Source of the DNA: an uncultured Prochlorococcus sp.
GTDB taxonomy: Bacteria; Cyanobacteriota; Cyanobacteriia; PCC-6307; Cyanobiaceae
Assembly (NCBI RefSeq): GCF_902626525.1
Contig: NZ_CACOFR010000002.1
Location: 62,001-126,000, forward strand
Length of the DNA stretch: 64,000 nucleotides
Reading direction: 5' to 3'
Shown: one piece after another, positions 29,572 through 38,383 of the stretch
Layout: each line of letters opens with the position of its first letter
Numbering within the stretch: the first letter of the stretch is position 1
Position numbers and translations under genes: made by a program
The notes under the pieces: generated by a model
The model's database searches: none
The model's input: the letters and a program-made list of their open reading frames with translations, nothing else
What the model was told of the DNA's origin: nothing

Positions 29572-31187
29572 ATCTTTAGATAAATTTTGAATTTATTTAC
29601 CCTAAAACATTTAGTGAGTAAAAAATAAACTATAAAAAAAATTAGAGACCCAAAAGTTAATATTAAAATATTTCCGGAATTTGAATTTAAGCTTTTTGTA
29701 TTTTGGAGAATATTAAGACAAAGTATACTGTCAATAAGAACTGCTAATGACATAAGGATAATTTTTCTCATTAAATCCAAATTAGGAAGATGGATATTTT
29801 CATTTCGCAAATTTAATGAAAGTAAAATACAAACTATGATGTTTACCATTACGGAAGACAAAATAATTCCTACAACTCCAAAATTATATGGTGAAAAATT
29901 CCCAACATTTTTTATTGGTGCACCAATAAAAAACCAATCAAAAAAAATATTGAGTACTATCCCTGCAAATGATAACTGAAAAGGGAATTTTGTTTTTTCT
30001 ATTGAGTAGTAAGTCCTTACTAATAAATCCTTAAAAAGGTAAAAAGGTATGCCAACTGCATAAGCAATTAATATATTTTTTACTTTTAATGTTGCGGCAT
30101 AATCAAAAGCTCCTCTTTGAAAAAATAACTGTACAATCTGGTTATTAAAAATTATAAAAAATCCAGTCAATAATATAGTTGTTAGGAAACAGTACTCTAT
30201 TCCAGAAATCAATTTTTTTTGAAGGCCTCTATTATCTTTGTAATTTCTTAACTTAGAAAATTCTGGAAGTAATGGCAAAATTAAAGAGTTGGATAAAATT
30301 CCTAAAGGAGCTTGTATAAGAAAGTTTCCGTAAGCCAGTCCCGATGCAGCACCTTGAAAACTTGAAGCAAAAAACATATCAATAAAAACATTTATTTGAC
30401 TGAGACCTGATGATATAGATGCAGGGATAATTAGTTTAAAAATCCTTCTTTCTTCATTTTGAAATACTTGGAAAGTTGAATCTAATTTCAAGAGACCAAT
30501 TTTATTGATTTCCCAGATTTGAAGAATAAACTGGATAAAAGTTCCTGTTAAAGTTGCATATGCTAGTAATCCCGTGTAAATGAGAAAATTTGAAGATGTA
30601 TTTTCTTGGATGAATATCCAATTAATTAAAATAAAAAAAATAGTTATTACGCTTGTTATGGCTGGGCTTATACTTGATAAAAAGAATTTGCCTCTAGAAT
30701 TTAAGGCGCCAAAGCTTAAACCTATGAAGCCAGATAAAGGGATACAAGGGGTAAGTATTCTTAATTGATAAGTGGCTATAGATTTAGCCTCGTAACTCAA
30801 ATTAGGAGCAAGTATATTTATTAATAAACTGGAATTAAGATAGATTAATATGGCTAAAAAGATTAATAGAATTGTGAGTCTTATGCTTACTTTAGTTAGA
30901 ACTATCCCTCCATTTTTTTTGTTAAGTGGAGTAAGTACTGCTACTACTGCATTATGTAAAGGACCATTAATTCCTCCAATAATTATCAGCAAAAAACCTG
31001 GAATTATATAGGCATAATTAAATGCGTCGTATGTTAAACCAACCCCAAAAGCAGCAGCTATAAATATTTGTCTTATACATCCAACTACTTTACTAAGACT
31101 AGTACCAAAAGAAATTGAAAAAACATTATTTTTAAAAAATAAATTCATATGGCTTTGTCTAAATTTTTCAAGAAGATTAAGTTTCAA
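29568..31187 (-). CDS. murJ: Lipid II flippase MurJ
   Basis: Flips lipid II across the plasma membrane for peptidoglycan synthesis. The 539 residues form about 13-14 membrane helices. The start region VFSISFGTSLSKVVGCIRQIFIAAAFG is the conserved MviN opening, and ERRIFKLIIPASISSGLSQIN and SGLAYGNFLIQAPLGI are further family blocks. It is divergent from sfsA with only 31 bp between the two start codons. Confidence 0.94.
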   Translation of the reverse strand: MKLNLLEKFRQSHMNLFFKNNVFSISFGTSLSKVVGCIRQIFIAAAFGVGLTYDAFNYAYIIPGFLLIIIGGINGPLHNAVVAVLTPLNKKNGGIVLTKVSIRLTILLIFLAILIYLNSSLLINILAPNLSYEAKSIATYQLRILTPCIPLSGFIGLSFGALNSRGKFFLSSISPAITSVITIFFILINWIFIQENTSSNFLIYTGLLAYATLTGTFIQFILQIWEINKIGLLKLDSTFQVFQNEERRIFKLIIPASISSGLSQINVFIDMFFASSFQGAASGLAYGNFLIQAPLGILSNSLILPLLPEFSKLRNYKDNRGLQKKLISGIEYCFLTTILLTGFFIIFNNQIVQLFFQRGAFDYAATLKVKNILIAYAVGIPFYLFKDLLVRTYYSIEKTKFPFQLSFAGIVLNIFFDWFFIGAPIKNVGNFSPYNFGVVGIILSSVMVNIIVCILLSLNLRNENIHLPNLDLMRKIILMSLAVLIDSILCLNILQNTKSLNSNSGNILILTFGSLIFFIVYFLLTKCFRVNKFKIYLKI

Positions 31188-31218
31188 TTATATTTGATTT
31201 TTAATTAACGACATATTC

Positions 31219-31971
31219 ATGAAATATCGGATAGCTGAATTTGATCCATTAATTGAAGGGATTTTAATTAAGAGGTATAAAAGGTTTCTTGCGGATATAA
31301 AATTAGAGAATGGAGATGTGGTAACTGCTCATTGCGCTAATACAGGCCCAATGAGAGGACTTTTGGCAGAGGGAGCAAAAGTAAGAATAAGTATCTCTAC
31401 TTCTCCAAAAAGAAAATTACCTTTTACCTGGGAACAGATTTGTGTTTTAGGTACAAATAATGAGGAGGTATGGGTAGGAATTAATACTCTATTTGCAAAT
31501 AAGTTGATCAAAAAGGTTATTGAGAATAACTTGCTAAATGAAATAATTGGAGAAATTGAGACAATTAAATCCGAAGTTCCCTATGGGAAAGATAAAAAAA
31601 GCAGAATTGACTTTTTTTTAACTCCAAAATCTTCAAATCCTGATAAACGTAACGTTTACTTAGAGGTTAAAAATACTACTTGGATAGAAGAAAATGTAGC
31701 TCTTTTCCCAGATACAGTGACCAAAAGGGGCCAAAAACACCTCATAGAATTAAAGGAATTAATCCCTGAAAGTAAAAGTGTTTTAGTATTTTGTATTACA
31801 AGAAAAGATCCTAGCTTCTTCGCACCTGGAGATGATGCAGATCCCGTATATGGCGATCTTTTTAGAGAATCTTTAAATGCAGGAATGATACCAGTCCCAT
31901 GTTCCTTTGAATTTCACAAGGACCACATAACATGGAATGGAATTAAACCTTTAAAATTAAAAAAAACATGA
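31219..31971 (+). CDS. sfsA: SfsA family protein (sugar fermentation stimulation protein homologue)
   Basis: A 250-residue protein of the SfsA family, which has an OB-like N-terminal part ([23 protein letters not shown]) and a nuclease-like C-terminal fold with [17 protein letters not shown] (E-x-K pair) and FCITRKDP. Exact role is unresolved; DNA binding and nuclease activity have been proposed. The NtcA box and hairpin before amt1 lie in the gap behind it. Confidence 0.92.
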   Translation: MKYRIAEFDPLIEGILIKRYKRFLADIKLENGDVVTAHCANTGPMRGLLAEGAKVRISISTSPKRKLPFTWEQICVLGTNNEEVWVGINTLFANKLIKKVIENNLLNEIIGEIETIKSEVPYGKDKKSRIDFFLTPKSSNPDKRNVYLEVKNTTWIEENVALFPDTVTKRGQKHLIELKELIPESKSVLVFCITRKDPSFFAPGDDADPVYGDLFRESLNAGMIPVPCSFEFHKDHITWNGIKPLKLKKT

Positions 31972-32039
31972 TATTTAAATATTAAATACTTTTTGTTGAA
32001 AAGTTAATAAAAATATTTTTAGTAGCAACTACAAAATCG

Positions 32040-32053
32040 GTAACAACGACTAC
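32040..32053 (+). promoter_or_regulatory. NtcA-binding site upstream of amt1
   Basis: GTA-ACAACGAC-TAC exactly fits the NtcA consensus GTA-N8-TAC. It lies 83 bp ahead of the ammonium transporter start, a known NtcA target class in cyanobacteria, and ntcA itself is in this window. I could not identify a -10 box at the usual spacing, so the exact transcription start is open. Confidence 0.72.
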
Positions 32054-32094
32054 TAGACACTAATAAGTTTTCTGAGCAAAATTGAAATTGAAAG

Positions 32095-32116
32095 AAAACA
32101 GTACAAACTGTTTTTT
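32095..32116 (+). terminator. Hairpin with T-run in the amt1 leader
   Basis: AAAACAGT-ACAA-ACTGTTTT: an 8 bp stem, 4 nt loop and six T's (32111-32116). It sits 124 bp after sfsA and 20 bp before the amt1 ATG. It has the form of an intrinsic terminator; it could end the sfsA transcript, or act inside the amt1 leader as an attenuator or RNA-stabilising element. Confidence 0.6.
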
Positions 32117-32135
32117 GCAGATCTAATTTTTTTTT

Positions 32136-33614
32136 ATGACCACTGCTTTGCAAACGCCTCAAAGGCGCTCTAGGTCCAAGCTTCAAGATGCAAGTCTTGT
32201 AAATGGACCTATGCTCCTGTTGAGGAGTATTCGAGGATTTAGTTCAAACCGCTCTATGTTGTGGCTTGCTACTGTTCCTGCAGCTCTGTTTGGTTTGGGT
32301 TTATTTAATTTGTCAGCATATGCGACTGAATTGCCTGAACTGAATGCAGCTTTTTTAGCCAATAACTTATGGCTACTAATCGCAACGATTTTAGTTATCT
32401 TCATGAATGCTGGTTTCGCTATGGTCGAAGCTGGTATGTGTAGATCTAAAAATGCTGTAAATATTCTTGCCAAGAATCTTTTTGTTTTTGCACTTGCTGT
32501 AACTGCATATTGGTTTGTTGGTTTTTCAATTATGTACGGAAAACCAGTTTTGGGTGGCTGGTTTTATTTTAATGGACTTTTCTTTGATCCAAATGTAACA
32601 CCAGCTATGGTCAATGATGCTGCTCTTGTTCCTACTGTTGACTTCCTATTCCAATCAGCTTTTGCTGGGACTGCGGCTACCATCGTTTCCGGACTTGTTG
32701 CTGAAAGAGTTAAGTTTGGTGAGTTTGTGGTTTTTGCTTTAGTTTTAACTGCAATTATTTACCCGATCTCTGGAAGTTGGCAATGGAACTCTATAGTCGA
32801 AGGTCAAGAAGGTTGGTTAAACAAGCTTGGTTTCATAGATTTTGCTGGTTCATCAATAGTCCACTCTGTTGGAGCATGGGCAGGATTAGTCGGAGCTATG
32901 TTACTTGGGCCTAGAATCGGCAAATTTGCTGATGGCAAGCCTCGAGCTATGCCAGGACATAATATGGCTATTGCTACATTGGGAGCACTTGTTCTATGGA
33001 TTGGTTGGTATGGATTTAATCCTGGCTCACAACTCGCAATGGACCAATGGGTTCCATATGTTGCGGTAACAACAACCTTAGCTGCCGCAGGTGGCGCAAT
33101 TGGTGCAACTGTTATTTCTACACTAACTTCAGGTAAACCAGATCTAACAATGATCATTAATGGCATACTTGCTGGACTTGTTAGTATAACTGCAGGTTGT
33201 GCCAACTTAACTATGGTTGGTTCATGGGTAGCCGGTCTTGTTGGTGGAATAATTGTTGTATTCTCTGTTGTAGCTCTTGATGCAGCTGAAATAGATGATC
33301 CTGTAGGCGCTTTCTCTGTACACGGAGTTTGCGGAGTTTGGGGTACTCTTGTAATTGGTCTTTGGGGATTCGATATTCAAGATACTGGAGCTGCTCTTGG
33401 ATTATTCAATGGAGGAGGTATCAAACAACTTGGGATCCAAGCTATTGGTGCAGGTGCCTACGCTATTTGGGCTTTAGTTACATGTTGGATAGCTTGGTCT
33501 GTTATTGGAGGATTATTCGGAGGTATCCGAGTATCTGAAGAGGAAGAGACTCAAGGTCTAGATATTGGAGAGCACGGAATGGAAGCATATCCAGACTTTG
33601 CATCTGCTAAATAA
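32136..33614 (+). CDS. amt1: Ammonium transporter Amt1
   Basis: High-affinity ammonium channel of the Amt/Rh family. The 492-residue protein has an N-terminal extension of about 70 residues including a hydrophobic stretch that is probably a cleaved signal (about 40-62), then eleven membrane helices. Family blocks are AMVEAGMCRSKNAVNIL, FAGSSIVHSVGAWAGLVG (first pore His), AMPGHNMAIATLG and DDPVGAFSVHGVCGVWGT (second pore His). Codon use is less A-rich at third positions than in neighbours, fitting high expression. An NtcA box lies upstream and a terminator downstream. Confidence 0.97.
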   Translation: MTTALQTPQRRSRSKLQDASLVNGPMLLLRSIRGFSSNRSMLWLATVPAALFGLGLFNLSAYATELPELNAAFLANNLWLLIATILVIFMNAGFAMVEAGMCRSKNAVNILAKNLFVFALAVTAYWFVGFSIMYGKPVLGGWFYFNGLFFDPNVTPAMVNDAALVPTVDFLFQSAFAGTAATIVSGLVAERVKFGEFVVFALVLTAIIYPISGSWQWNSIVEGQEGWLNKLGFIDFAGSSIVHSVGAWAGLVGAMLLGPRIGKFADGKPRAMPGHNMAIATLGALVLWIGWYGFNPGSQLAMDQWVPYVAVTTTLAAAGGAIGATVISTLTSGKPDLTMIINGILAGLVSITAGCANLTMVGSWVAGLVGGIIVVFSVVALDAAEIDDPVGAFSVHGVCGVWGTLVIGLWGFDIQDTGAALGLFNGGGIKQLGIQAIGAGAYAIWALVTCWIAWSVIGGLFGGIRVSEEEETQGLDIGEHGMEAYPDFASAK

Positions 33615-33635
33615 ACTAATTTGAAATTTATTTTA

Positions 33636-33668
33636 GAAACCTGACATATGTCAGGTTTCTTTTTTTTT
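33636..33668 (+). terminator. Rho-independent terminator after amt1
   Basis: AACCTGACATATGTCAGGTT (core of a longer 12 bp-arm stem, 33636-33659) followed by nine T's (33660-33668), 22 bp after the amt1 stop. The stem is a full palindrome with almost no loop but the strong GC step near the base and the T-run make it convincing. Confidence 0.88.
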
Positions 33669-33704
33669 ACAAATAATTATTTAAAATGTTGTAATATCAG
33701 AGAG

Positions 33705-34901
33705 ATGGATACTCAAGCTGTAAAACATGCTATTCAACACTCAGGTAGATACAACCGGAGAGGTTTTGAATCGCCAACTAAAAGAGCAAAAGCTTTAGGA
33801 GAGTCTTATCAGAGTAATTTAATAGCATCAATTAGAGAAAATAATTTTAGCTTTGAAAAAGGGAGGTTAAAGATTAGGCTTGCAAAATCTTTCGGATTTT
33901 GTTGGGGTGTTGAGAGGGCTGTGGCAATGGCTTACGAAACTAGAAGACACTATCCTAACGAAACTATTTGGATGACAAATGAAATAATTCATAATCCTTC
34001 AGTTAATAATCATCTTAGTAAGATGAACGTAAAAATAATTGCGGCCAAAAATGGAGTTAAGGATTTTTCACCAGTTTCTTTGGGTGATGTCGTCATTCTT
34101 CCTGCTTTTGGAGCTACGGTTCAAGAGATGCAATTATTACATGAAAAAGAATGTCACATAATCGATACAACTTGTCCTTGGGTTTCTAAAGTTTGGCATA
34201 CAGTTGAAAAACATAAAAAACATACCTTTACTTCTATAATCCATGGTAAATATAAACATGAAGAAACACTTGCTACGAGATCTTTTGCTGGAAATTATTT
34301 AGTTGTTTTCGATTTAGCTGAAGCAAAATATGTCTCAGACTACATTGAAGGTAAGGGCGATAAAGATGAGTTTATGAAGAAATTTTCTAAAGCATGTTCT
34401 AACGGGTTTGACCCGGATATTCATCTTGAAAGAATTGGCGTGGCTAACCAAACAACAATGCTAAAAAGCGAAACAGAAGAAATTGGAAAGTACTTCGAAA
34501 ATACTATGTTACGAAAGTATGGACCAGCTAATATTAATGATCATTTTCTAGCATTTAATACTATTTGTGATGCTACAGAAGAGAGACAAGATGCTATGTT
34601 TTCTTTAGTTGATGAGGATTTAGATATCCTTGTTGTAATTGGTGGTTTTAATTCTTCAAACACCACGCACCTGCAGGAAATCGCTATCACTAATAATATA
34701 GAATCCTTCCATATAGATATTTCAGATCGAATTTCTGTTGAAGATAACTCTATCTACCATAAACCACTTGAATCTGAACTCGTCCTAAAAAAGAATTTTC
34801 TACCTGATGGAAATATTAACGTAGGAATTACTTCTGGTGCATCTACTCCTGATAAGGTTGTTGCCGATGTAATTGAAAAGTTAATTGATATAGCCTCCTA
34901 A
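33705..34901 (+). CDS. ispH: 4-hydroxy-3-methylbut-2-enyl diphosphate reductase IspH
   Basis: Last step of the MEP pathway, giving IPP and DMAPP for carotenoid and phytol chains. From ATG 33705 ([10 protein letters not shown]) there are 398 residues, the long plant/cyanobacterial form. The [4Fe-4S] cysteines are in [11 protein letters not shown] (C66), DTTCPWV (near 155) and [11 protein letters not shown] (near 287). A longer frame back to 33648 would start inside the amt1 terminator and encode a poly-Phe stretch, so I reject it. Confidence 0.96.
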   Translation: MDTQAVKHAIQHSGRYNRRGFESPTKRAKALGESYQSNLIASIRENNFSFEKGRLKIRLAKSFGFCWGVERAVAMAYETRRHYPNETIWMTNEIIHNPSVNNHLSKMNVKIIAAKNGVKDFSPVSLGDVVILPAFGATVQEMQLLHEKECHIIDTTCPWVSKVWHTVEKHKKHTFTSIIHGKYKHEETLATRSFAGNYLVVFDLAEAKYVSDYIEGKGDKDEFMKKFSKACSNGFDPDIHLERIGVANQTTMLKSETEEIGKYFENTMLRKYGPANINDHFLAFNTICDATEERQDAMFSLVDEDLDILVVIGGFNSSNTTHLQEIAITNNIESFHIDISDRISVEDNSIYHKPLESELVLKKNFLPDGNINVGITSGASTPDKVVADVIEKLIDIAS

Positions 34902-35004
34902 ATTTTGAATATTATTTAAAATTTTGCTTACTTTTTTAAATTTATTACTCAGAAATTTCCTAAAGATCTACTTTATTAACTAGAATAAGGAAAATTTTTG
35001 AACT

Positions 35005-35565
35005 ATGGAAGACAACACTCAAACTAATCAGGTTCAAACAGCCAGTATGAATAGAACTAAAGCGCCTCAAAAGGTTGAGGTTGTTGTTGCTAATTCATCT
35101 TCAGGCTCAGAAGTAAATATTCTTGGAGAACTATCTATTTTTGTTTTACGAATTGGATTTTGCGCTTTGATGATTCATCATGGCTTAGAGAAACTGCAAG
35201 ACCCACAAGGTTTTGCTGAGTTTGTAGTTGGAAAGTACTTCTCATTTTTACCAGGAGATCCTGTTATCTGGACTTTTGGAGCAGCTATTACTCAATTGGT
35301 TTGCCCAGCAGGATTGGCTTTAGGGATATTTGCAAGGCTTTCTTCTCTTGGACTTTTCTCCACAATGGCATTCGCTGTTTATTTTCACCTCTTAGATACT
35401 GGTCTAGAAGGGTTCCCACTGGCAGTAGTTGAAGGTCACAACTACGCCTTCGAATTGTCCTTTATATATGGTGCTATTTCCTTGTACTTTCTTTGCGCAG
35501 GACCTGGAAGACTTTCCTTATTTAGAAAGACTAATAAGATTACATATTATCCAAAATCAACTTAG
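35005..35565 (+). CDS. DoxX family membrane protein
   Basis: A 186-residue protein with a polar N-terminal region of about 40 residues and four membrane helices. RIGFCALMIHHGLEKLQDPQGFAEFV is the DoxX opening, followed by TQLVCPAGLALGIFARLSSLGL and the family-typical charged loop HNYAFELSFIYGAIS. DoxX proteins are linked to quinone or sulfur redox in other organisms, but this one has no assigned role. Stop abuts the convergent purH. Confidence 0.82.
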   Translation: MEDNTQTNQVQTASMNRTKAPQKVEVVVANSSSGSEVNILGELSIFVLRIGFCALMIHHGLEKLQDPQGFAEFVVGKYFSFLPGDPVIWTFGAAITQLVCPAGLALGIFARLSSLGLFSTMAFAVYFHLLDTGLEGFPLAVVEGHNYAFELSFIYGAISLYFLCAGPGRLSLFRKTNKITYYPKST

Positions 35566-37119
35566 TTAATGCAAAAAATGCCTTTTTTGAGTAAATATCA
35601 TTGAAATTCCTTTTGAATTACACATATCAATACTATCTTGATCTCTTAAACTTCCTCCAGGTTGGATAATAGCTTTTATTCCATACTTATTTGCAATTTC
35701 TACAGTATCTGAAAATGGTAAAAACCCATCGCTAGCTAATACAGCATCAGTACATAACCCTTCAGCTGCTTTTAATGCAATTTTAGCGGCTCCAACTCTG
35801 TTCATTTGTCCAGCTCCAATTCCAATGGTTTTTTGTTCTTTTGCAATGACAATTGCATTTGATTTTACGTGTTTGCAAATTTTCCATGCAAATTTTAAAT
35901 CTAAGTTCATTTGATTGCTCGGATTCTCTTTAGTTACTGAAATCCAATTTTCAGTATTATCTTCACTTTCATCAGTTTCTTGAACTAGTAATCCTCCCAT
36001 TATTGATTTAGTAAAAGTTTGGTTCATTTTTGGAAGTTTATTTTTTGATAACTTTAAAATTCTTAAATTCTTTTTGATTTTTAAAATTTTTAGAGCTTCT
36101 TCATCAAAAGATGGAGCGACTACGCACTCTAAGAAAATATCCTTAAGGTGAATTGCGGTTTCACTATCAACATTTGAATTAAAAGCAACTATTCCTCCAA
36201 ACGCACTAACTGAGTCGCATTCCAAAGCATTCAAAAATGCTTTGGAAGATGAATTACTTATTGAAGCGCCACAAGGATTATTATGTTTTAGAATTACAGA
36301 TGCAAATGTGTTTGGTGTAAGATCATTTTTTTCTTCATAACCAAATTCTAAAACTGTCGAAAGAGCTGACTCGAGATCTAATAGATTGTTATAACTCAAC
36401 TCTTTACCTTGTAATTGTTCTGCCGAGTTCCATCCAAGATTACTTAAACCATACCAAAAAGCATTTTGATGAGGGTTTTCTCCATATCTCAAGGTTTTGA
36501 TTAGTGGATAAGATTCAATATATTTGGAAGATTTTAAACCTTTCTCTTTACTCATCCAATTAGATATTGCTGCGTCATAATCAGCTGTATGTTGAAAAGC
36601 TTCAAAGGCTAATTTTGCTTTATATGATTCATTTAAAACGCCTTTTTTAATTTCACTAAGAAATTCTGTATATTGACTAGGATCTACTAAAACGGCAACA
36701 TCTTTATGATTCTTTGCTGCAGAACGAATCATTGATGGCCCTCCGATATCGATATTTTCGATAGCATCTTCCCATTTAGATCCTTGTTCCACAGTTTTCT
36801 TAAAAGGATATAAATTGACGACTACTAGGTCAATTAGCTCAAGTTTGTTAGCCTCTATATCTTTTTTATGTTCTTCATCGGTTCTTTTTGCTAAGATACC
36901 TCCATGGATTTTTGGATGTAAAGTTTTAACTCTTCCTCCAAGTATTTCTGGAGAATTAGTAAAGTCTGCAACTTTAATGACTGGAATCTTAGCTTCTATT
37001 AGATGTTTGGCAGTTCCTCCACTTGATAGAATTTTATAATTCAATTTTTCTACTAATTCTCTACAAAATGGGATTATATTTTTTTTATCAGAGACGCTTA
37101 CAAGTGCTAATGGTGACAT
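35566..37119 (-). CDS. purH: Bifunctional AICAR formyltransferase / IMP cyclohydrolase
   Basis: Catalyses the last two steps of IMP synthesis. The N-terminal cyclohydrolase domain (about 1-150, MGS-like fold: SVSDKKNIIPF, SSGGTAKHL, GGRVKTLHPKIHGGIL) and the C-terminal AICAR transformylase (RYGENPHQNA, KHNNPCGAS, SDGFLPFSDTVE, GGSLRDQD) are both complete. 517 residues. Diverges from the esterase gene with 33 bp between start codons. Confidence 0.97.
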   Translation of the reverse strand: MSPLALVSVSDKKNIIPFCRELVEKLNYKILSSGGTAKHLIEAKIPVIKVADFTNSPEILGGRVKTLHPKIHGGILAKRTDEEHKKDIEANKLELIDLVVVNLYPFKKTVEQGSKWEDAIENIDIGGPSMIRSAAKNHKDVAVLVDPSQYTEFLSEIKKGVLNESYKAKLAFEAFQHTADYDAAISNWMSKEKGLKSSKYIESYPLIKTLRYGENPHQNAFWYGLSNLGWNSAEQLQGKELSYNNLLDLESALSTVLEFGYEEKNDLTPNTFASVILKHNNPCGASISNSSSKAFLNALECDSVSAFGGIVAFNSNVDSETAIHLKDIFLECVVAPSFDEEALKILKIKKNLRILKLSKNKLPKMNQTFTKSIMGGLLVQETDESEDNTENWISVTKENPSNQMNLDLKFAWKICKHVKSNAIVIAKEQKTIGIGAGQMNRVGAAKIALKAAEGLCTDAVLASDGFLPFSDTVEIANKYGIKAIIQPGGSLRDQDSIDMCNSKGISMIFTQKRHFLH

Positions 37120-37152
37120 TATGGGAAAGTTTGCTTACTTAAGAATATAAAC

Positions 37153-37770
37153 ATGAAATATGATATCAATCATGAATTTGTCTCGATTAGCTCTCAAACT
37201 GCAACGCATAGAATTATTTTGATACATGGTTGGGGAGCTGATGCAAATGATCTTTTAACCTTTGGAAAAGAGTTTACAGAAAAAGTAAATCTTGATTTTG
37301 AGGTGATTTCTTTGAGAGGTCCTAGATTACACCCAAGTGGACAGGGAAGACAGTGGTATGAATTATACCCACATGATTGGGGTGGCGCTGAGGTTGAAGT
37401 AAATAAACTTTTAGATACATTAAAAAAATTTGATACTAAGCAAATTTCACTTAGAAATACAATTTTGTTAGGTTTCTCTCAAGGCGCAGCTATGGCAATT
37501 GATGCAGGATCTAAATTAAATTTAGGATTAATTGTTTCTTGTAGTGGTTATCCTCACCCAAACTGGGTCCTAGGAGAAGAGTGCCCACCAATGATTATTA
37601 GTCATGGTTTATTTGATGAGGTGGTCCCCATTAATGCCTCTAGAATTATTTATGAAACGGTAAAAAGGAAGTCTTCTAAATTTTGCAAATTAGTAGAATT
37701 TGATGGATGCCATCAAATTGATTCAAATTTAATTAAATTTATAAGTTCAAATATCAGTATTATTTTTTAA
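37153..37770 (+). CDS. Alpha/beta-hydrolase esterase (phospholipase/carboxylesterase family)
   Basis: A 205-residue serine hydrolase. The oxyanion loop is LIHGWGADANDLLTF, the nucleophile is in GFSQGAAMAI (Ser near 108), the catalytic Asp in GLFDEVVP (near 154) and His in FDGCHQID (near 188). The fold is the YpfH/acyl-protein-thioesterase type. The natural substrate is unknown. Its stop and that of the convergent DUF3155 gene overlap in one TTAA. Confidence 0.85.
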   Translation: MKYDINHEFVSISSQTATHRIILIHGWGADANDLLTFGKEFTEKVNLDFEVISLRGPRLHPSGQGRQWYELYPHDWGGAEVEVNKLLDTLKKFDTKQISLRNTILLGFSQGAAMAIDAGSKLNLGLIVSCSGYPHPNWVLGEECPPMIISHGLFDEVVPINASRIIYETVKRKSSKFCKLVEFDGCHQIDSNLIKFISSNISIIF

Positions 37771-38135
37771 ACGAAAGCATATTCATATTCTTCAATTTCT
37801 TCCCAATCATCTGCAGTAAGTTCTAAACCTTCAAATATTTTGTCTTCACCAATTCCTTCAACCACGACTTTTAGTGATGGAAATAAAAAATGATTTTCTT
37901 CCGCATATTGGGCACTAAATAAACCTTTTTCACCCCAAAAGAACCTATCAGTAGTATGTTCATTTCTTCGGACGTTGAAAACTGAAGGAGCAGATAATGC
38001 ATTTTCAGCTATGAATCTTCTTGCAGCTGTAACTGGTTTATGTTTGCCGGTTTCGATATGATAAATAGGTACATGGGCCATAACTCTTTGCCCAGCCAAT
38101 CTTCTTCGACTGATTCTTTTCCTTTTTTTTGACAT
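37767..38135 (-). CDS. DUF3155 family protein
   Basis: A 122-residue soluble protein with a very basic N-terminus (MSKKRKRISRRRLAGQRVMAHVP), a middle with VTAARRFIAENALSAPSVF and NVRRNEHTTDRFFWGEKGLF, and an acidic C-terminus ending DDWEEIEEYEYAFV. This is the cyanobacterial DUF3155 pattern. The polarised charge suggests nucleic-acid binding, but that is only inference. A structured 248 bp spacer separates it from the histidine kinase. Confidence 0.8.
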   Translation of the reverse strand: MSKKRKRISRRRLAGQRVMAHVPIYHIETGKHKPVTAARRFIAENALSAPSVFNVRRNEHTTDRFFWGEKGLFSAQYAEENHFLFPSLKVVVEGIGEDKIFEGLELTADDWEEIEEYEYAFV

Positions 38136-38220
38136 TGATTGGTACTCCTGAAATTATTAATAAGATTAGTCTTAATTATTTTTACTAATCTAATATCTGT
38201 GATTTTAAATTCACTTTAAT

Positions 38221-38277
38221 TACATAGAGGACCCATCAACCTCTGATGTAGCTTAAAATATGATCAAGTTCATATTT
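38221..38277. other. Structured intergenic segment, possible small RNA or leader
   Basis: Two consecutive hairpins in a spacer otherwise rich in A and T. The first pairs TACAT-AGAGG (38221-38230) with CCTCT-G-ATGTA (38240-38250), a 10 bp stem with one bulged G. The second pairs AAATATGA (38256-38263) with TCATATTT (38270-38277) around TCAAGT. More GC than neighbouring spacers. Strand unknown. No match to Yfr1 or Yfr2 motifs that I can recognise. Confidence 0.4.
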
Positions 38278-38383
38278 GAGGCCGCAAAAATCAGACCTTC
38301 ATATATATCTTAATACTTTTTTCAGATTTTACAAGCCTTTTTCAAATTTTTCTCTAAAAGAATTACTCAAAATTTCATAAATC

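Noticed and set aside
32804-33205. 133-residue minus-strand frame
   Set aside because: Antisense to amt1, where the pore motifs are on the plus strand.
33648-33704. Upstream in-frame start for ispH
   Set aside because: Lies inside the amt1 terminator; the poly-T tract would encode several Phe in a row.
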